Shown: piece by piece, positions 1-5,967 of the stretch | How positions within the stretch are numbered: the first letter of the stretch is position 1 | Layout: each line of letters starts with the position of its first letter | NCBI GenBank assembly: GCA_002362135.1 | Contig: DETO01000127.1 | Location: 3,391-19,859 of the forward strand | DNA length: 16,469 nucleotides | From: Ruminococcus sp. UBA3286 | Lineage (GTDB): Bacteria > Bacillota > Clostridia > Oscillospirales > Ruminococcaceae | Direction: 5' to 3' | Notes under the pieces: generated by a model | Database searches by the model: none | Seen by the model: the letters and a program-made list of their open reading frames with translations, nothing else | Told to the model about the DNA's origin: nothing | Position numbers and translations under genes: made by a program

Positions 1-1308
1 ATCGGCAGAGCGCAGGCTATGCAGGCTGAGGCGGCAGGAATTTTGCCTGCTGCGGATATGAACCCGATTCTTTTGAAGCCTACCACAGACGTTGGATCGC
101 AGGTTATTCTGAATGGCAAGGCAATCGGAAATATGACGGCAGCTGATTATTTTCGCAGTAAAAATTCACTAATACCGTATATCAGGAACGCCTATAATAG
201 ACTTTCAGAAAATTATGACATTATTGTCATAGAGGGTGCAGGCAGTCCTGTTGAACTTAATTTGAAATCGGACGATATTGCTAATATGGGAATGGCGAAA
301 ATTGCAAAATCGCCTGTTTTGCTGGTCGGAGATATTGACAGGGGCGGAATTTTTCCACAACTGCTTGGAACGCTTTCATTGCTTGAAAATGACGAGATCG
401 ACATGGTGAAAGGGCTTGTTGTGAATAAATTTCGTGGTGATATAGGGCTTTTTCGCGATGGCAGAGAGATTCTTGAAAGACGCGGCGGCAAGCCTGTGCT
501 GGGGGTCGTACCATACATTCGCTGTGATATTGAGGACGAAGACAGCCTTTCAGATAAGCTTAATATTAATCGGATAGGATTAATAGATATTGTGGTTGTA
601 CGCTTGCCGAGGATTTCCAATTTTACTGATTTTGACGTTTTTTCGCAATATAAGGACGTTTCCGTGCGCTATGTATCAAATTATAATGAAATCGGCGAAC
701 CTGATCTCATTATAATTCCGGGAACGAAAAGTTCGATTTCCGATATGAAATGGCTGCGCGAAAGCGGAATGGAGATCGCTGTTAAAAGGGCTGCAAATAG
801 CGGTGTACCGGTATTTGGAATTTGCGGCGGGTATCAGATTTTAGGCAAGCGAATATACGATAGGTATAATTTAGAAGGCGGCGGCGAAATTGAAGGAATG
901 GGAATGCTGCCATGCGTTACGGAATTTTCGCAGAATAAAACTACAACCCAGACTGTTGGCAAATTCAGCGATGTAAAGGGAATCTTCTCCTGTTTGAGCG
1001 GTATTGGATTTGAGGGCTATGAAATTCACATGGGGCAAACTTCTTCTTGCGGAACAGAACTTACGAACATCGGAGGCTGTCAGTCGGGCAATGTTTACGG
1101 AAGTTATGTTCATGGGATTTTCGATAATGCGGAAGTATCGCGGCGAATTGTTGAACAGCTTTTTCAGAAGAAGGGGTTGACCATGTCGAAGGGCAATTTT
1201 GACAGACGAACTTATAAAGAACAACAGTTTGATATTCTTGCCGACGAAGTGCGAAAAAGCTTGAATATGGAGCTCCTTTATAAAATTATTGAGGAGGGAT
1301 TGAGTTGA
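1..1308 (+). CDS. cobQ: Cobyric acid synthase (5'-truncated by window start)
   Basis: Glutamine-dependent amidotransferase that amidates four carboxylates of adenosylcobyrinic acid a,c-diamide to give cobyric acid, in the cytoplasm. The frame is open from base 1 and reads IGRAQAMQAEAAG, then MNPILLKP, which is the nucleotide-binding N-terminal part of CobQ/CbiP. The true start is therefore upstream and the ATG at 19 is internal. A GAGSPVELNL segment follows. The C-terminal half is a class I glutamine amidotransferase domain, with the nucleophile Cys in FGICGGYQ (codon at 823) and the His in YVHGIFDN (codon at 1111). 435 residues are present, against about 500 for the family, so roughly 65-70 N-terminal residues are missing. 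Its stop overlaps the start of cbiC by 4 bp, so the two are translationally coupled within a cobalamin operon that extends left of the window. Confidence 0.95.
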   Translation: MGRAQAMQAEAAGILPAADMNPILLKPTTDVGSQVILNGKAIGNMTAADYFRSKNSLIPYIRNAYNRLSENYDIIVIEGAGSPVELNLKSDDIANMGMAKIAKSPVLLVGDIDRGGIFPQLLGTLSLLENDEIDMVKGLVVNKFRGDIGLFRDGREILERRGGKPVLGVVPYIRCDIEDEDSLSDKLNINRIGLIDIVVVRLPRISNFTDFDVFSQYKDVSVRYVSNYNEIGEPDLIIIPGTKSSISDMKWLRESGMEIAVKRAANSGVPVFGICGGYQILGKRIYDRYNLEGGGEIEGMGMLPCVTEFSQNKTTTQTVGKFSDVKGIFSCLSGIGFEGYEIHMGQTSSCGTELTNIGGCQSGNVYGSYVHGIFDNAEVSRRIVEQLFQKKGLTMSKGNFDRRTYKEQQFDILADEVRKSLNMELLYKIIEEGLS

Positions 1309-1946
1309 CAGAATTAGAATTTGTGCTGCCTGCTGACATTGAACGTCGAAGTTTTGAGATCATTGAATCGGAACTCGGCGAGATGAAGATTCCGGAAAAA
1401 AATAAGCCTATTGTTATGCGGTGCATTCATACGACAGCAGATTTTGATTACGCAAAAAATCTTTGCTTTTCGGAAAATGCTGTTGATCATGCCCTCAAAC
1501 TGCTTCGTGGAGGATGCGTTATCGTTACCGATACAAATATGGCGTTGGCAGGTATCAATAAAACTGCGCTGAAAAAACTTGGCTGCGAAGCGATTTGCTT
1601 CATGGCTGAACCTGAAACCGCAAAATTGGCTGAAAACCGCGGAATTACGCGAGCGGCAGCTTCTGTTGAATTGGCGGCGAAAATTAAAAAACCGATAATT
1701 TATGTGGTCGGAAACGCTCCGACTGCTCTTGTAGCGCTTTATGATCATATGAAAAACGGAAGCTTTATGCCTGATTTTATAGTTGGAATGCCCGTGGGAT
1801 TTGTGAATGTTGTACAATCGAAAGAGCTTATTATGAATTCGAATGCTCATTATATTGTTGCAAAAGGCAGAAAAGGTGGCAGCAATGTTGCAGCAGCTGT
1901 TTGTAATGGATTGATGTATATGTTGACTCGATATCGCGATAAGTGA
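1305..1946 (+). CDS. cbiC: Cobalt-precorrin-8 methylmutase CbiC
   Basis: Moves the C-11 methyl group to C-12, turning (cobalt-)precorrin-8 into (hydrogeno/cobyrinic acid) in the corrin pathway. The 213 residues match the usual length of about 210. Family hallmarks are the RCIHTTADFDYA segment with the catalytic-type His, the GGCVIVTDTNMALAGI segment, and the C-terminal GMPVGFVNVVQSKE and KGRKGGSNVAAAVCN segments. The start is TTG at 1305, overlapping the TGA of cobQ. GAGGAGGG at 1291-1298 supports this start at normal spacing. Pairing with a cobyric acid synthase places it in the cobalamin operon; the anaerobic (cobalt-early) route is inferred from the lifestyle of the organism. No terminator hairpin with a U-tract is visible directly after it. 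Confidence 0.95.
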   Translation: MTELEFVLPADIERRSFEIIESELGEMKIPEKNKPIVMRCIHTTADFDYAKNLCFSENAVDHALKLLRGGCVIVTDTNMALAGINKTALKKLGCEAICFMAEPETAKLAENRGITRAAASVELAAKIKKPIIYVVGNAPTALVALYDHMKNGSFMPDFIVGMPVGFVNVVQSKELIMNSNAHYIVAKGRKGGSNVAAAVCNGLMYMLTRYRDK

Positions 1947-1960
1947 AGTGAATTGTTATT

Positions 1961-2014
1961 GTTTACAAAAAATTAATATTTTTTCCGCACATTTCCTTTT
2001 TTTCTCCGTTAAAC
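1961..2014 (+). repeat. Two-block upstream motif, copy 1 (before dockerin gene)
   Basis: Block A (1961-1992) begins GTTTACAAAAAATTAATATT and ends TCCGCACAT. Block B (2005-2014) is TCCGTTAAAC. They are 12 nt apart. The same two blocks occur at 16246-16300 on the minus strand, with block A matching 31 of 32 bases, block B identical, and a 13-nt gap. Both copies point toward the downstream gene and lie 62 nt (here) and 96 nt upstream of start codons. The spacer sequences differ, so the blocks rather than the whole segment appear conserved. A shared regulator-binding region or a small dispersed repeat are both possible. Confidence 0.7.
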
Positions 2015-2021
2015 ATAGTAG

Positions 2022-2039
2022 AAAGCAAAAATTTGCTTT
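2022..2039. promoter_or_regulatory. 8-bp inverted repeat upstream of dockerin gene
   Basis: AAAGCAAA, two A residues, then TTTGCTTT: a perfect 8-bp inverted repeat with a 2-nt centre, 37 nt before the ATG at 2077. It could be an operator or a small 5'-UTR hairpin. No protein can be assigned. It is not present in the second copy of the neighbouring two-block motif. Confidence 0.35.
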
Positions 2040-2076
2040 GCATTTCAAGAATTTTTAATCTAAGGAGGAAAATTTT

Positions 2077-3621
2077 ATGATGAAAATCAAGAAAGTTGCA
2101 GCTTTATCAATGGCTGCGGTAACGATGCTCACAAGCGGTTTTTTGTGCGGAAATGTTTCGGATTCCGTCATTGCGGCTGACGTTGATGTGCAGGATTTGG
2201 TAGACATCCACGAAACAGACGACTTTGCGTATGTAGTCGAAGATGGAAAAATTAATTTTTTCGGCAATAAGAACGCTTATCTGAGTTATATTGTTAGCTC
2301 AAATCTTGATTACACAATGGAACGTGAAACACCACAAACGGATTGGGCGTCTGATGATGATGATTGGGTGTTTACTCCAGCTGAAAACGGCAGATATGTA
2401 ATATCGGTCGAATCGCTGAAAGAAGAGATCTTTAAAACCGGCGAGGGCGATTATTCAGGACATTTCCACTATTTTTACCAAGTTATCACTGGCTATGTCG
2501 TAGAATGCGTCGATGGGGAAATTACTATCAACGAGGATTGGAATTGCAATACTTATTCGCAGACACAGATCGACAAGATCATTGAAGATTGCAGCAAACA
2601 GCATGAATTGATGTTTGGGGATGTTCAGTCCGAATTGTATAACAATGGTTTATTTGGTTATTACTATTCATTTGTGAACGGTAATATGCCTTTTGGGGTT
2701 TCGGGCAACCATTTGAAAGACTATATCACGACTATTTACGGCAGATATTCAACAAAATCATATTTCTGCGTCAATGGAGGATATGGAAAATACCTTGCGG
2801 AAGCTCCGGAAGTTTCCGATGAGAGCCTTGTGGAACGTGAAGACGTTCTTAATACTGCAAGTGGAGCGACCACAGACGATATCATGGATTTCTACAGATT
2901 CAAAGCTGTAAACGACGGAAAGCTGTCTGTTTTCGCGAATGACGTTGAGTACAAACTCGAAATAAAAGACGGTATATTCAGTTATTCAAGCGATACCGAA
3001 GAGGCTGTAAAAGGCGATGTGAACGGCGACGGCATTCTCGGAGTTTCGGACGCTGTTACTCTCCAAAACGGACTTCTTGGCGCTCAGCCTTTGAAGTACA
3101 GCGAAAATATCGACCTTTGCAAGGACGGCGTGATCGACGTTTACGATTTATGCCTGCTTAAACAAATGATAGTCGATATTCCTGAAGAAAATGTTTCTGC
3201 GGAGCTGTCGGTGAATATGATAGGATACAGCGATAAACTGTTAAAAAGAGCGTATAGCGACGAATCCTCCGAGGTTATCACTTCTTCTGATCAGCTGAGA
3301 GAATATCTCGAATCTATTACCGACGACGAAAATAAACGTGGTGTTGATTACTATGTTTCGAAATACGACGATAGCTTCTTTGAGGAAAACGTTATGCTTG
3401 CGAATTGCATTTATCAAAGCTGCGGCGGAGGTATTATGTACAAGATCAATTCCGTAAGCCGAAAAGGTGACACGATTATCGTTAAATACAGTGATAATTA
3501 TGAATTGGAACCTTATATTGATATTGTAAACGGACTTTTTGCTACGGCAATAATTTCCAAAGACGATTATAATTCAGAAAATGTTATCTGGGATTATCAT
3601 ATAAAAAATTATAAATATTGA
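2077..3621 (+). CDS. Secreted protein with central type I dockerin
   Basis: 514 residues, function unknown. A signal peptide is clear: MMKIKK, a hydrophobic stretch to about residue 25, and a likely signal peptidase I site after VIAA near residue 34. Residues about 35-305 are an unrecognised region rich in Asp, Tyr and Gly. A type I dockerin follows at about 312-366. The first calcium loop is canonical (D314, N316, D318, G319, D325). The second is degenerate (D346, C348 in place of Asn, D350, G351, D357). The dockerin is internal: about 145 further residues with no recognised family follow it. The ATG at 2077 is chosen over the ATG at 2080 because AAGGAGG at 2062-2068 is 8 nt away. A dockerin normally binds a cohesin on a scaffoldin or the cell surface, so this may be a cellulosome-type component, but no glycoside hydrolase motif is visible. 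It is monocistronic, with a terminator just downstream. Confidence 0.85.
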   Translation: MMKIKKVAALSMAAVTMLTSGFLCGNVSDSVIAADVDVQDLVDIHETDDFAYVVEDGKINFFGNKNAYLSYIVSSNLDYTMERETPQTDWASDDDDWVFTPAENGRYVISVESLKEEIFKTGEGDYSGHFHYFYQVITGYVVECVDGEITINEDWNCNTYSQTQIDKIIEDCSKQHELMFGDVQSELYNNGLFGYYYSFVNGNMPFGVSGNHLKDYITTIYGRYSTKSYFCVNGGYGKYLAEAPEVSDESLVEREDVLNTASGATTDDIMDFYRFKAVNDGKLSVFANDVEYKLEIKDGIFSYSSDTEEAVKGDVNGDGILGVSDAVTLQNGLLGAQPLKYSENIDLCKDGVIDVYDLCLLKQMIVDIPEENVSAELSVNMIGYSDKLLKRAYSDESSEVITSSDQLREYLESITDDENKRGVDYYVSKYDDSFFEENVMLANCIYQSCGGGIMYKINSVSRKGDTIIVKYSDNYELEPYIDIVNGLFATAIISKDDYNSENVIWDYHIKNYKY

Positions 3622-3640
3622 TTGGTAAATAACGAACTTG

Positions 3641-3672
3641 ATGCCGCACATTATGTGCGGCGTTATTTTTTT
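3641..3672 (+). terminator. Rho-independent terminator after dockerin gene
   Basis: Perfect 8-bp GC-rich stem GCCGCACA / TGTGCGGC (3643-3650 with 3654-3661) and a TTA loop, followed by GTTATTTTTTT. It lies 20 nt past the stop codon at 3621. Confidence 0.9.
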
Positions 3673-3684
3673 GCAAAATTACTC

Positions 3685-3713
3685 TTGTCAATTTAAGAAT
3701 ATAATGATATAAT
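3685..3713 (+). promoter_or_regulatory. Sigma-A-type promoter for lysR-azlCD
   Basis: TTGTCA (3685-3690), a 17-nt spacer, and TATAAT (3708-3713). Transcription would start near 3720, about 32 nt before the ATG at 3752. A second TATAAT at 3700-3705 is at the wrong spacing (9 nt). Confidence 0.8.
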
Positions 3714-3751
3714 ATAAATGTATATTAACTTGAATGAAAGGACTGTTTTGT

Positions 3752-4681
3752 ATGAATATTTTACAGATGAAATATGCCCTTGAGATTGCAAGAGTTGGTT
3801 CGCTTAACAAGGCGGCACAGAATCTCATTCTTGCACAGCCTAATCTGAGCCGTTCTATCAAGGAATTGGAATCCGAGTTGGGAATTAAAATTTTTGAACG
3901 CTCCGTAAAGGGAATGACTCTTACTGCCGAGGGCGAGGAATTTATTGGATATGCCAAGGAAATAATTGATTACATAAATCATGTTGATATGCTTTATAAA
4001 TCAGGGGCTGTCAAAAAGCAGAAATTCTCAGTCTCAGTTCCGCGCGCGTGTTATATTTCCGAAGCTTTTGCGGAATTTTCCAAAAGCCTTTCCGAAGCAG
4101 ACGCCGAGATTTTTTACAGGGAAACAAATTCCAAAAATACTGTAAATGATGTTCTCAGTTCCGAATATAAACTCGGAATAATTCGATACGCCGCCATTCA
4201 TGACAAATATTTTAAAACTATGCTGGAAGAAAAGAATTTGTCATATGAAATGATAGCGGAATTCAGCTATAAACTGCTTATGAGCAAGGAAAATCCTCTT
4301 GTGCAAAAGGAATCTATATCTTTCGGAGATCTGGAAAGTTATATAAGAGTTTCTCATGCCGATCCATATGTTCCGTCTCTTTCCATGTCAAAGACGATGC
4401 GGGAGGAAATGCATGATAACGTCAAAAAGTGCATTTATGTTTTCGAAAGAGCAAGTCAGTTTGATATTCTCTCGAAAAATCATCGTACTTATATGTGGGT
4501 ATCGCCTGTAACAGGGGAAATTCTTGACAAATACGGACTTGTGCAGCGCAGTTGTGAAGACAACGACAAAATCTATAAAGATTTGCTGATATATAAAAAT
4601 GGATATAAGTTTACTGAACTTGATAAATGCTTTATTACGGAGTTGTGCCATGCGCGCCGCCGCAATATGAAAGCAAATTGA
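3752..4681 (+). CDS. LysR-family transcriptional regulator
   Basis: DNA-binding regulator of 309 residues. The N-terminal winged helix-turn-helix spans about residues 1-60 (MNILQMKYALEIARVGSLNK, then AAQNLILAQPNLSRSIKELE, then GIKIFERS), the classic LysR layout. A LysR substrate-binding-like domain covers about 85-300 and matches no specific effector class. An in-frame ATG at 3734 exists, but it sits about 14 nt after the predicted transcript start with no Shine-Dalgarno. AAAGGA at 3737-3742 is 9 nt from the ATG at 3752, so the latter is chosen. It is followed 44 nt later by azlC in the same direction. The likely target is this operon, but this is inference. LysR genes are more often divergent from their targets. 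Confidence 0.9.
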   Translation: MNILQMKYALEIARVGSLNKAAQNLILAQPNLSRSIKELESELGIKIFERSVKGMTLTAEGEEFIGYAKEIIDYINHVDMLYKSGAVKKQKFSVSVPRACYISEAFAEFSKSLSEADAEIFYRETNSKNTVNDVLSSEYKLGIIRYAAIHDKYFKTMLEEKNLSYEMIAEFSYKLLMSKENPLVQKESISFGDLESYIRVSHADPYVPSLSMSKTMREEMHDNVKKCIYVFERASQFDILSKNHRTYMWVSPVTGEILDKYGLVQRSCEDNDKIYKDLLIYKNGYKFTELDKCFITELCHARRRNMKAN

Positions 4682-4725
4682 GAACTTGTGTTCATATGAA
4701 TCGGGAATTGAAAGGAAGATAAATT

Positions 4726-5430
4726 TTGAAATCAAACTTTTTTCGCGGAATTTCCCATGGAATTCCCATTGCGCTGGGCTATCTCTCAGTATCGTTCGGA
4801 TTCGGGATAAGCGCAGTTCGTTCGGGGTTATCGGTGTTTGAGGCTTCGGCGATTTCAGCGACTAATCTCACATCGGCAGGACAAGCGGCAGGAATTGACA
4901 TTATCGCGGCAGGCGGTACAATTTTAGAAATGATACTTGTACAGCTTACCATAAATATTCGATATTCACTAATGGCGTTGTCGCTTTCTCAGAAATTGGA
5001 CAAGAAATTCACAACGCCTCACAGATTAGTGGCGTCATACGGAATCACAGATGAAATATTCGCAGTGTGTTCTGCACAACCAAATATGCTTGTGCCGTCA
5101 TATATGTATGGAATGATATTTATTGCGGCAGTCGGCTGGATACTGGGAACTTTTTTAGGCGCGTCAGCAGGTCAGATATTGCCGGAATCCGTATCTTCCG
5201 CCATGGGAATAGTACTGTACGGAATGTTTCTTGCGATCATAATTCCACCTGCCAAAAAGCAGAAAAGCGTATTGTGCGCGGTGACGATCGCGGCTGCATT
5301 AAGCCTGATATTCAAATATTTCCTTACATTTATATCATCGGGGTTTGCAGTAATAATTTGCGCTGTCGTCGCTTCGGCAGTTTGTGCGCTGCTGTTTCCG
5401 GTTGAAGAAACGGAGGAAGCGGAGCAATGA
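4726..5430 (+). CDS. azlC: AzlC-family branched-chain amino acid exporter subunit
   Basis: Large subunit of a two-component exporter. Family members export branched-chain amino acids or toxic analogues such as 4-azaleucine; the real substrate here is unknown. 234 residues, typical length, highly hydrophobic with about six or more membrane segments. The N-terminal GISHGIPIALGYLSVSFGFG, the ATNLTSAGQAAG segment, and the YGITDEIFAV segment are diagnostic of AzlC. The start is TTG at 4726, with AAAGGAAG at 4711-4718 spaced 7 nt. No closer ATG or GTG in frame fits. The stop overlaps the azlD start by 4 bp (ATGA), so the two are translationally coupled. Confidence 0.9.
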   Translation: MKSNFFRGISHGIPIALGYLSVSFGFGISAVRSGLSVFEASAISATNLTSAGQAAGIDIIAAGGTILEMILVQLTINIRYSLMALSLSQKLDKKFTTPHRLVASYGITDEIFAVCSAQPNMLVPSYMYGMIFIAAVGWILGTFLGASAGQILPESVSSAMGIVLYGMFLAIIIPPAKKQKSVLCAVTIAAALSLIFKYFLTFISSGFAVIICAVVASAVCALLFPVEETEEAEQ

Positions 5431-5726
5431 GTGTAGCTGTTTATATCATAGTTATGGCAGGCGTAACTTATATAATTCGAATGGTTCCCTTTACATTCTT
5501 CAAAAAGAAGATAAAATCGCGGTTTATAAGCAGTTTTCTGAAATATATTCCGTATGCGGTACTTAGCGCAATGACTATCCCGGCAATTTTTTACAGCACC
5601 GGAAATATTGCCACGGCGGCTGTCGGAACTTTGATAGCAGTTGTTCTCGCTTTCTTTGATCTGCCGCTGATAGTAGTTGCACTGTCTGCTTCGCTTGCGG
5701 CATTTATTACCGGAATATTTATTTAA
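5427..5726 (+). CDS. azlD: AzlD-family transporter subunit
   Basis: Small membrane partner of AzlC, 99 residues. It has an N-terminal YIIRMVPFTFF segment, a KYIPYAVLSAMTIPAIFY segment and a hydrophobic C-terminus, with about three to four membrane helices, as in AzlD. It begins inside the end of azlC and is the last gene of the lysR-azlC-azlD unit. Only a weak AT-rich inverted repeat (AAATTTC at 5730-5736 and GAAATTT at 5750-5756) follows it, so no confident terminator can be given. Confidence 0.9.
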   Translation: MSVAVYIIVMAGVTYIIRMVPFTFFKKKIKSRFISSFLKYIPYAVLSAMTIPAIFYSTGNIATAAVGTLIAVVLAFFDLPLIVVALSASLAAFITGIFI

Positions 5727-5819
5727 ATCAAATTTCTCTTCTGATTTTTGAAATTTCTTGAATAAATAGGTTGGCTTTGGTTATATCAATGATGATAAGC
5801 AATTATAGCATTCTTATAT

Positions 5820-5848
5820 TTTACAAAAAGCTAAAAGTTTGTTATAAT
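5820..5848 (+). promoter_or_regulatory. Sigma-A-type promoter of the adhE-hyd operon
   Basis: TTTACA (5820-5825), a 17-nt spacer, and TATAAT (5843-5848). The predicted start is near 5855, giving an unusually long, foldable leader of about 110 nt before the adhE start. No comparably good promoter is seen before the downstream genes up to 14064. Confidence 0.8.
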
Positions 5849-5856
5849 AATAACGA
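5839..5856. promoter_or_regulatory. Candidate Rex operator over the adhE -10 box
   Basis: The 18-bp near-palindrome TTGTTATAATAATAACGA has two 7-bp half-sites around a 4-nt centre. This is the geometry of Clostridia Rex sites (TTGTTAA N4 TTAACAA); it differs from that consensus at three positions. It covers the -10 box and the predicted start, where a repressor would block transcription. Rex is an NADH-responsive repressor that commonly controls adhE. The rex gene is not in this window. Confidence 0.55.
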
Positions 5857-5950
5857 AGTCAGAATTATACTTGCAGCTATTTGCAATAGCGGCGAGTAAG
5901 GACTGACGCAAAGAATATTTTGGCAAGCTGCATATAATTGCAGGCAGCCA
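5857..5950 (+). promoter_or_regulatory. Structured 5' leader of adhE (candidate cis-regulatory RNA)
   Basis: Three helices can be drawn by eye. P1 is GTCAG 5858-5862 with CTGAC 5903-5907. Nested in it is GCTATT 5876-5881 with AATAGC 5885-5890 (loop TGC), extended by GC/GC across one mismatch. The third is TGGC 5921-5924 with GCCA 5947-5950, enclosing CTGCA 5928-5932 and TGCAG 5939-5943 (loop TATAAT). The structure starts at the predicted transcript end and stops 5 nt before AGGAGG (5956-5961). GACGCAAAG at 5905-5913 is also found in c-di-GMP-I riboswitches, but the rest of that consensus is not convincingly present. No known riboswitch is assigned. Confidence 0.4.
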
Positions 5951-5967
5951 TGATCAGGAGGAAAATT

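Noticed and set aside
2033..2061. TTGCTT, 17 nt, TAATCT as a promoter for the dockerin gene
   Set aside because: Transcription would begin around 2068, inside or past the AAGGAGG ribosome site (2062-2068), so the mRNA would lack it.
3643..3661. Third copy of the two-block motif, because CCGCACAT occurs here
   Set aside because: Only 8 bases match and they form one arm of a perfect terminator hairpin; neither the rest of block A nor block B is present.
5905..5950. c-di-GMP-I (GEMM) riboswitch upstream of adhE
   Set aside because: GACGCAAAG and a later GGCAGCC are suggestive, but the GCAAACC block and a GNRA-capped hairpin at the right place are missing; kept only as an unassigned structured leader.
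5938..5967. Earlier ATG start for adhE at 5938
   Set aside because: It lies in the leader hairpin with no Shine-Dalgarno, and it would put the AGGAGG at 5956-5961 inside the coding sequence.
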